Assembly: GCA_040380855.1 (NCBI GenBank)
Contig: JBEIIG010000002.1
Coordinates: 62,001-126,000, forward strand
Reading direction: 5' to 3'
Length of the DNA stretch: 64,000 nucleotides
From: VFMC01 sp040380855
GTDB taxonomy: Bacteria; Actinomycetota; Acidimicrobiia; Acidimicrobiales; Ilumatobacteraceae
Part shown: piece by piece, positions 18,228-26,066 of the stretch
How the letters are laid out: each line of letters opens with the position of its first letter
Position numbering within the stretch: position 1 is the stretch's first letter
Made by a program: the position numbers and the translations under genes
Notes under the pieces: model-generated
The model's input: only the letters and a program-made list of their open reading frames with translations
The model's database searches: none
Told to the model about the DNA's origin: nothing

Positions 18228-18569
18228 TCAGTCGAGGGCGGCGCGCAGTGAGGCCCGCCGGGCGGGCTGGGCGGTGTACCACACCCAGGTGCCACGCCGT
18301 TCGCTGGCCACCAGACCCGCCTCGCGCAGGATGCGGAGGTGATGGCTGACCGTCGGCTGCGAGCGACCCGATGGCCCCACCAGATCGCACACGCACACGC
18401 CGTCCGGCCCGGCGCCGGCGACGAGCGAGAAGAGGTGCAGACGGATCGGGTCGGCGAGGGCGGCGAACCCCCGGGCGGTCTCCTCGGCCGAGGCCATGTC
18501 GAACTCGGGGGAACCCACCGGGGCGCAACACGGCTCGTCGGTACGGGCCTTCGTCGATGTTCGAGCCAT
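18228..18569 (-). CDS. ArsR family arsenic-responsive repressor
   Basis: The 113-residue winged-helix repressor has an N-terminal EPCCAPVG, the metal-site region GVCVCDLVG and the DNA-recognition helix SQPTVSHHLRILREAGLV. The CC pair and CVC cysteines are suited to three-coordinate As(III) binding, which would release the protein from DNA. The start ATG 18569 is preceded by GGAGGTCGCCCACC. It is divergent from arsI, with 89 bases between starts that hold two palindromic operator candidates, so it probably controls both directions. Confidence 0.9.
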   Translation of the reverse strand: MARTSTKARTDEPCCAPVGSPEFDMASAEETARGFAALADPIRLHLFSLVAGAGPDGVCVCDLVGPSGRSQPTVSHHLRILREAGLVASERRGTWVWYTAQPARRASLRAALD

Positions 18570-18587
18570 GGTGGGCGACCTCCGGGT

Positions 18588-18638
18588 ATTGACATTTGTC
18601 GATACAGGGCTAGGCTGACCGCATCGACGAACGTCAAT
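18588..18638 (+). promoter_or_regulatory. arsI promoter with two ArsR-box-like palindromes
   Basis: Two 16-base imperfect palindromes of the form ATYGAC-N4-GTCRAT lie at 18588-18603 and 18623-18638; each is nearly the reverse complement of the other. The first covers a TTGACA -35 (18589-18594). The -10 TAGGCT is at 18611-18616 (16-base spacer), and the second box covers the likely transcription start. This is a classic repressor layout. The arsI Shine-Dalgarno CCGAGGAG follows just before its ATG. Confidence 0.7.
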
Positions 18639-18658
18639 GTAGCCCGAGGAGCCACACC

Positions 18659-19144
18659 ATGTCACGAGTGCAACTGGCCATCAATGTGTCCGATATCGAC
18701 GCAGCCATCAGCTTCTACACGAAGTTGTTCGGCGTGGGCCCGGCCAAGGTACGCGAGGGCTACGCCAACTTCGCCGTGGCCGACCCGCCGCTGAAGCTGG
18801 TGCTCATCGAAGGGGCGGGCGAACCCGGCAGCCTGAACCACCTGGGCGTCGAGGTCGAGTCGACCGACGAGGTGGGTGCCGCCATCACCCGGCTGCAGGC
18901 CGAGGGCCTCGCCACCGACGTCGAAGAGCAGACCACCTGCTGCTATGCGGTGCAGGACAAGGTGTGGGTGCACGGCCCCGACGCCGAGCCGTGGGAGGTG
19001 TACACCGTGCTGGCCGACGCCCCCACGATGCACGAGGTACCTGCCGCTCCCGCCGCTGCCGATGCCGCCAGCGGCGCTGCGTGTTGCGCGCCTGCTGCCG
19101 TCGCCGAGCCCACCCCCGTCAGCTTCAACGCCCGCTGCTGCTGA
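18659..19144 (+). CDS. arsI: ArsI/CadI family VOC-fold dioxygenase (C-As lyase type)
   Basis: The 161-residue protein is a vicinal-oxygen-chelate protein starting RVQLAINVSDIDAAISFY, with the metal ligands of the family in the first strand, LNHLGVEVES and EPWEVYTVL. The tandem cysteine in EEQTTCCYAVQDKVWV matches the As(III)-binding pair of ArsI, which cleaves methyl or aryl C-As bonds; CadI is the close alternative. An unusual C-terminal tail adds ACCAPAAV and a final NARCC, giving two further Cys pairs. Its Shine-Dalgarno is GAGGAG. It is divergent from arsR. Confidence 0.85.
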   Translation: MSRVQLAINVSDIDAAISFYTKLFGVGPAKVREGYANFAVADPPLKLVLIEGAGEPGSLNHLGVEVESTDEVGAAITRLQAEGLATDVEEQTTCCYAVQDKVWVHGPDAEPWEVYTVLADAPTMHEVPAAPAAADAASGAACCAPAAVAEPTPVSFNARCC

Positions 19145-19156
19145 TCCGTACCTTCG

Positions 19157-19414
19157 TCACTCGACGACGAGGAACTGGCCCATCAGGCCCTCGTCCTCGT
19201 GGTTCGACATGTGGCAGTGGTACGTGAACGGGTGCTCGCTGCTGGCGTAGTCGTCGAAGCGGGCGACGAACGTGACCCGTTCGTCGCGCTGGATGTACAG
19301 CGTGTCCTTCCAGCCCCGCTCGCAGGCCGGTACCTCGCCGGTGCCGGAGGCCATCCCCGATCGTTGATCGGAAGCGCTTGCCACGCACACCGAGACCGGG
19401 CGCCATTCACCCAT
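19157..19414 (-). pseudogene. Multicopper oxidase C-terminal remnant
   Basis: The last 60 residues read like the end of a CotA/bilirubin-oxidase-type multicopper oxidase: ERGWKDTLYIQRDERVTFV, FDDYASSEHP, then TYHCHMSNHEDEGLMGQF with the His-Cys-His and Met ligands of the type 1 copper site. Upstream of ERGWKDT the homology stops, and a different frame briefly reads QALPINDRGWPPAP, suggesting frameshift decay. The other three cupredoxin parts are missing. It sits directly after arsI and looks like debris of a metal-resistance gene. Confidence 0.75.
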
Positions 19415-19480
19415 CGCTACAGTGCCGCGACAGGCAATCGAGTCGACTCCGAGTTACCGAACCGAGCGGGGGTACCAAGG

Positions 19481-19822
19481 ATGGACGATGAGGTCATCTC
19501 GGAAGAGTTCCTGGCGGAACTGCGTCGATCGCCACCGTTCGCTGAGCCCAGGGATGCGTTCATGCGCCAGTGGCTCGAGGAGCACTGCAACGAAGAGGAC
19601 GCTGCTCTGATGAAAGCTGTGTGGGCGCATCTCTGGGGTCCGGGACCGGTGACGAACCACACGAACCACCTCACTGCGACGATGGGACGGGCACCCACAC
19701 ATGACGAGGTTGCTGCACTCATCGATCACACACTTCGCGTGCTCGAACCGTGCAACGAGGCATGGTGCGAGTCGCCGGAGGACCGACAACTCCAGCTGAT
19801 TCACTACGGACGCCGGTTGTAG
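19481..19822 (+). CDS. Hypothetical protein
   Basis: The 113-residue protein has no family I recognise. It is acidic at the N-terminus (MDDEVISEEFLAELRRSPPF), rich in His, Trp and Asn in the middle (VWAHLWGPGPVTNHTNHL), and ends CNEAWCESPEDRQLQLIHYG. Codon use is less G/C-biased than in neighbouring genes, and it lies beside an oxidase remnant, so it may be acquired DNA. GGGGG lies about 13 bases upstream of ATG 19481, and AAGG touches the start codon. Confidence 0.55.
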   Translation: MDDEVISEEFLAELRRSPPFAEPRDAFMRQWLEEHCNEEDAALMKAVWAHLWGPGPVTNHTNHLTATMGRAPTHDEVAALIDHTLRVLEPCNEAWCESPEDRQLQLIHYGRRL

Positions 19823-19870
19823 CCCCGCTCTGGATGGCCTCGACCCCACAAACCACCCGAGCTGCAGCGA

Positions 19871-20305
19871 TCAGTCGATCAGGTCGTATCGGTAGACGTT
19901 GGTGGGGCGCGACTCGAAGCCGATGCGCTGGTAGAGGCGGTTGGCCGCCTCGCGCGAGGGGCGGCTGGTGAGGCTGACCGCCTTCGCGCCGCGGCGGCGG
20001 GCCTCGTCGAGCGCCGCCCGGTTCAGCAGTTCGCCGATGCCGTGACCACGCGCCGACTCGTCGACCACCACGTCTTCGATCCACGCCTTCAGCCCGGTGG
20101 GGATGCGGTAGAAGATGAGCGTGAGGCTGCCCACGATGCGGCCCTCGAGGCGGGCGACGAACAGCACCGACTCGGGGTTCGCCGTGATGAGTCGCAACTC
20201 GTCGAGCGTGGGGGGCGGCGACGACGACAACTGGGGCAACAGGTGCGCCAACGCATCGCGCAACTCGTCGGTGGCCTCGGATGCGATCTCGATCTGCACG
20301 CTCAC
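19871..20305 (-). CDS. GNAT family N-acetyltransferase
   Basis: The 144-residue protein shows a GNAT fold: motif A at IEDVVVDESARGHGIGELLN (acetyl-CoA pyrophosphate loop), then LDEARRRGAKAVSLTSRPSR and the motif B end ANRLYQRIGFESR. The acetyl acceptor is not predictable. TATCGT lies seven bases before GTG 20305, supporting a leaderless start there; GTG codons at 20314 and 20299 are alternatives. It is divergent from the SCO6745-like gene. Confidence 0.85.
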   Translation of the reverse strand: MSVQIEIASEATDELRDALAHLLPQLSSSPPPTLDELRLITANPESVLFVARLEGRIVGSLTLIFYRIPTGLKAWIEDVVVDESARGHGIGELLNRAALDEARRRGAKAVSLTSRPSREAANRLYQRIGFESRPTNVYRYDLID

Positions 20306-20376
20306 CCGGCGCACGATACCGGCCGTGGCTGCTCCGACCCGGCGCGTCCGGGCGGGGGCGCATAGCGTCCGCCGCC

Positions 20377-21279
20377 ATGGACCAGGCCACGCTCTCCGCT
20401 CGTTCCCGCCAACTCGGCTCGGTGCTCGAGCCCGTCATCGGGCAGGTGTACTTCTCGCCCGAGTGCCACGCCAACTACGCCGCGCTCGGGTTCGACCCCA
20501 GCGCCAACCAGGCAGGCGGGGTGGCGCTGCCCGACGGACCGGCCTACTTCACCAGCCGTGGCTCGGTGATGGGGCAGGTTCCCGGCGAGGTGGTGGCCGC
20601 AGCCTTCGCGGTGTTCAACCCCGAGGTGGTGGTGCCGTGCGTGCAGCTGGGCTGGAGCCGCACCGATGCCGCAACCATCTGCGCGGCCCGCGACAACGGC
20701 GCCATCGCCCAGCTGCACCGCATCCTGGGCGACCAGCCCACCGGCCTGGACCGTGTCAACGAACTGCTCGCCCGCGCCGTGGCACCGCTGCGGCCCGAAG
20801 GCCGGCCGCTGTACGCAGGGCTGCGCAGCCTGGCCCTGCCCGACACCCCGCTCGGGGCGATGTGGCGACGAGGCGACATGCTGCGCGAGTACCGCGGCGA
20901 CTCGCACACGGCCGCCTGGATCTCGGCCGGCTTCGACGCCACCGAGATCGGCCTGTTGAGCGAGCTGTACTGGGGCCTGCCGATGCGCAGCTACAGCCGC
21001 ACCCGCGCCTGGACCGACGGGCAGTTCGATGCGGCGCACGCCCGGTTGCAGGCTCGCGGTCTGGTCAACGACACCGGGTTCACCGCAGCGGGCCGCGACG
21101 CCCGCGAAGCGGTGGAGGTGGCGACCGACACCCAGATGCGACCGGCGATCGAGGCCATCGGCGACGACTTCGCCGAACTCGTCGCGTTGATGGAGCCATG
21201 GGGCGCCGCCGTGCGCGCCGGCTTCGGATACCTCAGCTCGGGCCCGCACGACCTCGCCTCGGCTGCCCAGGGCCGCTGA
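20377..21279 (+). CDS. SCO6745-type conserved actinobacterial protein
   Basis: The 300-residue protein resembles the SCO6745 family of actinobacterial proteins, which often carry a C-terminal helix-turn-helix-like region. Visible features are the N-terminal LGSVLEPVIGQVYFSPECH, YFTSRGSVMGQVPGEVVAAAF with FNPEVVVPCV, and a helical C-terminal half. There is no signal peptide or membrane segment. TAGCGT (20363-20368) lies eight bases before ATG 20377. The function is unknown. Confidence 0.75.
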   Translation: MDQATLSARSRQLGSVLEPVIGQVYFSPECHANYAALGFDPSANQAGGVALPDGPAYFTSRGSVMGQVPGEVVAAAFAVFNPEVVVPCVQLGWSRTDAATICAARDNGAIAQLHRILGDQPTGLDRVNELLARAVAPLRPEGRPLYAGLRSLALPDTPLGAMWRRGDMLREYRGDSHTAAWISAGFDATEIGLLSELYWGLPMRSYSRTRAWTDGQFDAAHARLQARGLVNDTGFTAAGRDAREAVEVATDTQMRPAIEAIGDDFAELVALMEPWGAAVRAGFGYLSSGPHDLASAAQGR

Positions 21280-21295
21280 GCACGCTGCACCCGGC

Positions 21296-21301
21296 TACGG
21301 T
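21296..21301 (+). promoter_or_regulatory. -10 hexamer TACGGT of the selenoprotein gene
   Basis: TACGGT ends exactly six bases before ATG 21308, so transcription would start at the A of the start codon. No Shine-Dalgarno is visible upstream. Confidence 0.55.
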
Positions 21302-21307
21302 GCGCCC

Positions 21308-22393
21308 ATGATCCTCGATTCGCTCGACTCCGTCGATGTCGCCGCCTTCGCCGCACGCACCGGCTGGGAGGCCAAGCCTGAGGGCCTGTGCCGCGGCGAG
21401 GTGTGCGTCCCCGCCCCGGGCGCGTTGCACGCCGACGGCACGCTCGACGTGAGCATCGCCGCCGAACGCCTCGGAATGCCCGTCGTGCACGACGTCACCT
21501 ACGGCACCTACGCCGTGGGGCCGGCCACCGCCACCGGCCGGGCACTCAGCACCGCCGTGGCAGCCGACCCCGAACTGATCGACCGCGACGGCAACCCGTT
21601 CCGGCTCAGCAGCCTCCACGGCCGGAAGGTGTTGCTGGTCGCCTGGTCGAGTTATTGAGGCTGCCGCACCAGCCTGCCCGGGTGGCAGGCGCTCCACACC
21701 GAACTCGAGCCCCTCGGCCTCACCGTCGTCACCGTGGCGATGGACATCGAACCGGCCCACACCTACCAGTGGATCGACGCTGCCGCGCCCACGCACCCCA
21801 GCCTCATCGACACCCGCCACGTCACCGGCGAACTGTTCGGCTTCGTCAACATCCCGATGGCCGTGTGGATCGATGAAACCGGCACCATCGTGAGGCCTGC
21901 AGAGGGCGCGTCGATCCAGCGCAGCCCGATGCGCGACGCGGAGGTGCCGCCCGGTCTGCCCGAGCGCATCGACCGGGCGATGCGCGAAGTGAAGAAGATG
22001 GCCGACGATGCCGTCGCCTACCGGGCGGCGATCGTCGACTGGGCCCAGCACGGTGCCGAGTCGCGCTTCGCGCTGAGTCCCGACGAGGTGGTCGAGCGGT
22101 CACAGCCGCGCGGCGCCGACGAGGCCCGCGCCGCCGCGTGTTTCGAGATGGGCGAGCACCTGCGCCGCACCATCGGCGCCGACGCCGCCGTGCCGTGGTG
22201 GCGCGAGGCGCATCGCCTCCACCCCACCAACTGGACCTACAAGCGGCAGGCCTGGACGCTGGTCACCACGCCCGAGGGCGCCACCGAGAACGATCTGTTC
22301 CAGGGCCCGAACGACGTGTACGAGGGCAATTGGCTCGACGACGTCATCGCCCTCGGTGGCGGCGAGGCCTACGTACTCGCACCGCAACTGTGA
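21308..22393 (+). CDS. Thioredoxin-fold selenoprotein (in-frame UGA read as Sec117)
   Basis: One 361-residue reading frame is interrupted only by TGA at 21656-21658. Before it the sequence reads KVLLVAWSSY; after it, in the same frame, GCRTSLPGWQALHTEL, then VVTVAMDIE and the cis-Pro loop NIPMAVWIDE. This matches redoxin/thioredoxin-like proteins whose active site is W-x-x-W/Y-C-G-C, so the UGA replaces the first catalytic Cys (Sec117, resolving Cys119). A hairpin 13 bases after the UGA fits a bacterial SECIS. TACGGT lies exactly six bases before ATG 21308, suggesting a leaderless start. Conventional calling would give a truncated N-terminal half and a second gene from 21734. No Sec-insertion genes are in the window. 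Confidence 0.87.
21672..21690 (+). promoter_or_regulatory. Candidate bacterial SECIS hairpin
   Basis: The sequence GCCTGCC-CGGGT-GGCAGGC forms a perfect 7-bp stem with a five-base loop containing GGU. It begins 13 bases after the UGA at 21656. Known bacterial SECIS elements place a short stem with a G-containing apical loop in this position, where SelB binds. The stem also encodes conserved-looking residues (SLPGWQAL), as expected inside a coding region. Confidence 0.75.
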
Positions 22394-22449
22394 GTCGTTC
22401 GGTACCCCACTCGTACCGCCAGGCGCCTCGACGTCGGTAGCGTGACCGC

Positions 22450-23394
22450 ATGGAGCACGTGCGCTGGCTCGCCCAACCGCAGTTGCAGCGTCCCACCGTC
22501 ATCGCCGCCTTCACGGGCTGGAACGATGCCGGCGACGCGGCGTCGTCCGCGGTCAGGCACCTCGTCGAGCAGTGGGGCGCCAAGGCGCTCGCCGAGATCG
22601 ACCCCGAGGAGTTCACCGACTTCGCCACCGTGCGACCGCATGTGCGGCTGACCAACGGCATCACCCGCACGATCGTGTGGCCCACCGTGGGCATCTGGAG
22701 CACATCGACACCTGGCGGCGACGTCATCTTGGTGCTCGGCCCGGAGCCGGCGCTGCGGTGGCGGTTGTTCACCGAACAGGTCGTGGCCGTCGCCAAGCAC
22801 TTCCAGGCCGGCCTCGTGCTCACCGTCGGCGCACTGCTGGCCGATGTCGCCCACAGCAAGCCGGTGCAGGTGATGGGCACCGCCACCGATCAGGAGCTGA
22901 TCGACCGGTTCGATCTACAGCGCAGCCGCTACGAGGGCCCCACCGGCATCGTCGGGGTGCTGCACGACGCGTGTCAACGCGCCGGCATCGCCTCGGCCTC
23001 GCTGTGGGCCGCCGTGCCGGCCTATGCCTCGCAACTACCCTCACCCAAGGCCGCGCTCGCGCTGGTCACCCGGGCCTGCTCGATGATCGGCACGCCCACC
23101 CCCATCGGCCGCCTCGGCAGCGAGGCCGCCGACTACGAAGCCCGTGTCACCACCATGGTGAGCGACGACGACGACCTCATCGGCTACGTCGCCCGTCTCG
23201 AGACGATGGGCTACGACGATCTCGACGACGAAGGCGATCGGTTCGATGCCCAGGGCGGCTACTACGACGAGGACGATGACGATGACGACGAAGACGACGA
23301 CGAGTCGTTCGCCACGCTCGACGAGGCCGACCTCGACAGCGACGAGTTGATGGCCGAAGTCGAGCAGTTCCTGCGCGAACAGCCCGAGCAGTAA
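22450..23394 (+). CDS. PAC2 family protein
   Basis: The 314-residue protein matches PAC2 (proteasome assembly chaperone 2-like) proteins of actinobacteria: an N-terminal PTVIAAFTGWNDAGDAA, VILVLGPEPALRWR, and GIVGVLHDACQRAGIASASLWAAVP. The family fold resembles purine nucleoside phosphorylase; the bacterial role is not established. An acidic low-complexity stretch at about residues 272-287 (a run of Asp/Glu) precedes a helical tail. TAGCGT at 22438-22443 lies exactly six bases before ATG 22450. Confidence 0.88.
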   Translation: MEHVRWLAQPQLQRPTVIAAFTGWNDAGDAASSAVRHLVEQWGAKALAEIDPEEFTDFATVRPHVRLTNGITRTIVWPTVGIWSTSTPGGDVILVLGPEPALRWRLFTEQVVAVAKHFQAGLVLTVGALLADVAHSKPVQVMGTATDQELIDRFDLQRSRYEGPTGIVGVLHDACQRAGIASASLWAAVPAYASQLPSPKAALALVTRACSMIGTPTPIGRLGSEAADYEARVTTMVSDDDDLIGYVARLETMGYDDLDDEGDRFDAQGGYYDEDDDDDDEDDDESFATLDEADLDSDELMAEVEQFLREQPEQ

Positions 23395-23439
23395 GCGCTG
23401 CAGCCGGCGCCAGTGCCGGTCCGCCGTGTGCTGGCCGGG

Positions 23440-24150
23440 TCAGTGCTGGGCCGACGCGTCGCCGCGCCAGATCGGCTGGCGCACCGGATCGAATCCTGCC
23501 GGAGCCACCGCACCGTCGATCGCCGCAAACGCCATCTGGCCCCACCAGTTCGCGCCCGCCGTGCCGGCAGGCAGTTCGTCGCGCGTGAACCACCCCACAC
23601 CGGCGGTCTCGAGCGGATGACCGGCCAACTCGCCGCCGACGGCACGGCAGTGGAACAGCAGCATGTACATCCCGAAGCGGGTGAACCCCATGCGCTGGCC
23701 ATCGACCACGGCGAGCAGCGACACCGGTTCGCACTCGATGCCCGTTTCTTCGTGCACTTCCTTCACCGCCACCTCGGCAGCGGAGTATCCGACGTCGGCC
23801 CACCCCGTCGGGTAGAGCCAGATACCGCTGTCGGGGCGCTTCACGAGCAGCACCTCGCCGGCGTCGTTGCCCACGATCGCACCGATCGCCACCTTCGGGG
23901 TGACGTAACCGGGCACGCCTTCACCGACCGAATCGAGCCACTCCTGCACGAAGTGGTCCTGCTCGCGTCGCACCTCCAGCGCATCGTCGGCAGCCGCCTT
24001 GATGTCGGCCGCCACGTGCAGCACCTCTTCGAAACGCTCACGCTCGTACAGGCTCTGGGTGAACCCCAAGCCGGTACGGGCGATCGCCGCCAACGACTCG
24101 CTCCAGCGGTTGAGGTCGCGGGTGAAGTCGAGAGGTGATACGTCGCTCAC
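23440..24150 (-). CDS. NUDIX hydrolase with N-terminal helical domain
   Basis: The 236-residue protein has an N-terminal helical domain (residues 1-70) of the type found in Nudix_N/YjhB-like ADP-ribose pyrophosphatases, then a NUDIX fold. The NUDIX box reads GWADVGYSAAEVAVKEVHEE TGI in order. The REUXEE core is present as KEVHEE, but the usual first Glu after DVG is Tyr. The preferred substrate would be a nucleoside diphosphate linked to another group. TAGGGT lies seven bases before GTG 24150. Confidence 0.88.
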   Translation of the reverse strand: MSDVSPLDFTRDLNRWSESLAAIARTGLGFTQSLYERERFEEVLHVAADIKAAADDALEVRREQDHFVQEWLDSVGEGVPGYVTPKVAIGAIVGNDAGEVLLVKRPDSGIWLYPTGWADVGYSAAEVAVKEVHEETGIECEPVSLLAVVDGQRMGFTRFGMYMLLFHCRAVGGELAGHPLETAGVGWFTRDELPAGTAGANWWGQMAFAAIDGAVAPAGFDPVRQPIWRGDASAQH

Positions 24151-24208
24151 GCTCTCGACCCTAGGCCAAGATCCGGGACCGGTTCGACCTGCAGCCGGCA
24201 ACTACCCG

Positions 24209-24214
24209 TAGGTT
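24209..24214 (+). promoter_or_regulatory. -10 hexamer TAGGTT of the DUF427 gene
   Basis: TAGGTT ends six bases before ATG 24221 and there is no Shine-Dalgarno, matching the leaderless layout seen at several other genes. Confidence 0.55.
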
Positions 24215-24220
24215 CCACAC

Positions 24221-24715
24221 ATGCGTCCACAGCGGATCGAACCCGGGCCCGGCCAGGAGAGCGTCTGGGACTACCCACGACCCCCCGCCCTCGTGGCCTG
24301 CGCCGAACGAATCCGCGTCGTGCACCGCGGCCACACGGTGGCCGACACCACCCAGGCGCTGCGGGTGCTCGAGACCAGCCACCCGCCCACCTACTACCTC
24401 CCGCGCGCCGATGTCGACCAACACCTGCTGGTGCCGTCGGCGAACCGGTCGCTGTGCGAGTGGAAGGGCATGGCCTCGTACTGGTCGTTGTCGATCGACG
24501 GGATTGTCGACACCGATGTGGCCTGGAGCTACGAGCGACCGACTGCGCCGTTCGTGGCCATCACCGGTCACCTCGCGTTCTACGCGCAGGCGGTCGACGA
24601 GTGCTGGGTGGGCGACGAACGGGTCACCCCCAGCCCGGGGAACTTCTACGGGGGTTGGATCACCTCCCGAGTGGTGGGCCCGTTCAAGGGTTCCCCGGGA
24701 ACGCTCGGCTGGTGA
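24221..24715 (+). CDS. DUF427 domain protein
   Basis: The 164-residue protein carries the compact beta-rich DUF427 domain: RIRVVHRGHTVADTTQALRV, TYYLPRADVD, and CEWKGMASYWSL, with conserved Glu, Trp and Lys. This family is common in actinobacteria and fungi, with no settled function. TAGGTT at 24209-24214 lies exactly six bases before ATG 24221. The gene is complete and slightly longer than the single-domain core. Confidence 0.88.
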   Translation: MRPQRIEPGPGQESVWDYPRPPALVACAERIRVVHRGHTVADTTQALRVLETSHPPTYYLPRADVDQHLLVPSANRSLCEWKGMASYWSLSIDGIVDTDVAWSYERPTAPFVAITGHLAFYAQAVDECWVGDERVTPSPGNFYGGWITSRVVGPFKGSPGTLGW

Positions 24716-24776
24716 CCCGACGCAACACTCCGGGGCGGGGCACCACCGGCACGTGCCCGCTTCCTACACTCTGCAC

Positions 24777-26057
24777 ATGCCACGACGACCGAGCCCGCTG
24801 ATCGCGATTGCGATCGTGGGCGTATTGGCGGCGTGCAGCGGCGACAGCGAGCCATCGGCCACCCCGGTGAGCACCGCGCCGACACCGACGACCGACCCGA
24901 CCGATGTGGTCGTCGACGACGGCGTGCTCACCATCGGTGTGCTCCTGCCGCTCAGCGGGGCCGGAGCCGAGATGGGCCGCACCATGGTCGATGCCGTGCG
25001 GCTGGGCGTGATCGAGGTGAACCGGGCCGGAGGCGTGCTCGGTCAATCGATCCGGATCGTCTCGGTCACCGATGAGGGCGACGGGATCGACACCGCTGCA
25101 GCCGCCGCCGAGAAGCTGCTGCGCGAGCCGATCGATGCACTGATCGGGCCGGCGTCGTCGCTCGCCGCACCGCTGGTGCTACCGCTGGCCCGGAGCGCCG
25201 GTGTGCTCACCTGTTCACCGACGGCGAGTTCACTCGGTCTCGACGCCTTCCCCGATGAGGGGCTGTTCCTGCGCACCATCCCGTCCGACTCGATGCAGGC
25301 GGTGGCGTTGGCACGCAGCATCGACCAGACCGGCGTGCGCTCGGCCAGCATCCTGTATCTCGACGACGACTACGGCCGCCCCTACGCCCAAGCCGTCGCC
25401 GCCGAACTGACCCGCCTGTCGATCGCAGTGCGCAGCGTGGTGCCCTATCGCGGCGACGACGCCGACTACCGCGACGACGCCGTCGCCGCCAGCGACGACG
25501 GGGCCGAGGTGGTGGCGGTCGTCGGCGACTCGAGCACCGGACCCCGTGTGGTGGCCAGCCTGTTCGACACTGTCGACGACACGGTGCAGGTGGTGGTGAA
25601 CGATGCCATGCGCGTGCCCGCCACCCCCGGCGCGTACGAGCGCCTCACACCGGCCCAACTGGCTCGCCTCAGCGGGGTGTCGCCCCGGAGCACCTCCGTT
25701 GCCGCCGACTTCGCCGATCGACTGGCGGTCGCCTTTCCCGGCGACCGCGACCTGTTCGCCACCAACGCCTACGACTGTGTGAACCTGCTCGCCCTCGCTG
25801 CCACCGCAGCCGGCTCGACCCGCGCGACGGCCATCTCGGCCGAGATCGCCGAGGTGAGTTCCGGCGGCAGTCGGTGCGGCTCGTTCACCGGATGCGTGAT
25901 CGGGCAACTCGCAGGCCGCAACATCGACTACGACGGCCCGTCGGGCCAGTTGCAGATCGGTGCCGACGGCGACCCGACCCGCGGGCTGTTCGACGTGTTC
26001 ACCTTCGACGCCACCGGCGCCGACGTGACCGAGTCGTCGCTGGTGGTGCTGCGCTGA
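24777..26057 (+). CDS. ABC-type branched-chain amino acid-like solute-binding lipoprotein
   Basis: The 426-residue protein has a lipoprotein signal peptide (LIAIAIVGVLAACSGD, Cys at about residue 20) and a Thr/Pro-rich linker. A periplasmic binding protein type I fold follows (LTIGVLLPLSGAGAEMGRT, AEKLLREPIDALIGPASS, ASILYLDDDYGRPYA). It belongs to the Leu/Ile/Val-binding family, which also takes amides and other small solutes. No permease or ATPase genes adjoin it, so it is an orphan receptor here. TACACT at 24765-24770 lies exactly six bases before ATG 24777. Confidence 0.9.
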   Translation: MPRRPSPLIAIAIVGVLAACSGDSEPSATPVSTAPTPTTDPTDVVVDDGVLTIGVLLPLSGAGAEMGRTMVDAVRLGVIEVNRAGGVLGQSIRIVSVTDEGDGIDTAAAAAEKLLREPIDALIGPASSLAAPLVLPLARSAGVLTCSPTASSLGLDAFPDEGLFLRTIPSDSMQAVALARSIDQTGVRSASILYLDDDYGRPYAQAVAAELTRLSIAVRSVVPYRGDDADYRDDAVAASDDGAEVVAVVGDSSTGPRVVASLFDTVDDTVQVVVNDAMRVPATPGAYERLTPAQLARLSGVSPRSTSVAADFADRLAVAFPGDRDLFATNAYDCVNLLALAATAAGSTRATAISAEIAEVSSGGSRCGSFTGCVIGQLAGRNIDYDGPSGQLQIGADGDPTRGLFDVFTFDATGADVTESSLVVLR

Positions 26058-26066
26058 CGCAGGTGT

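Noticed and set aside
19199..19480. Upstream extension of the small hypothetical gene at 19481
   Set aside because: It overlaps the oxidase remnant antisense and has no clear start signal; ATG 19481 begins the coherent part.
21308..21658. Short protein ending at TGA as a complete gene
   Set aside because: The thioredoxin active site lies across the TGA and the remaining fold continues in the same frame, so selenocysteine reading explains it better than a stop.
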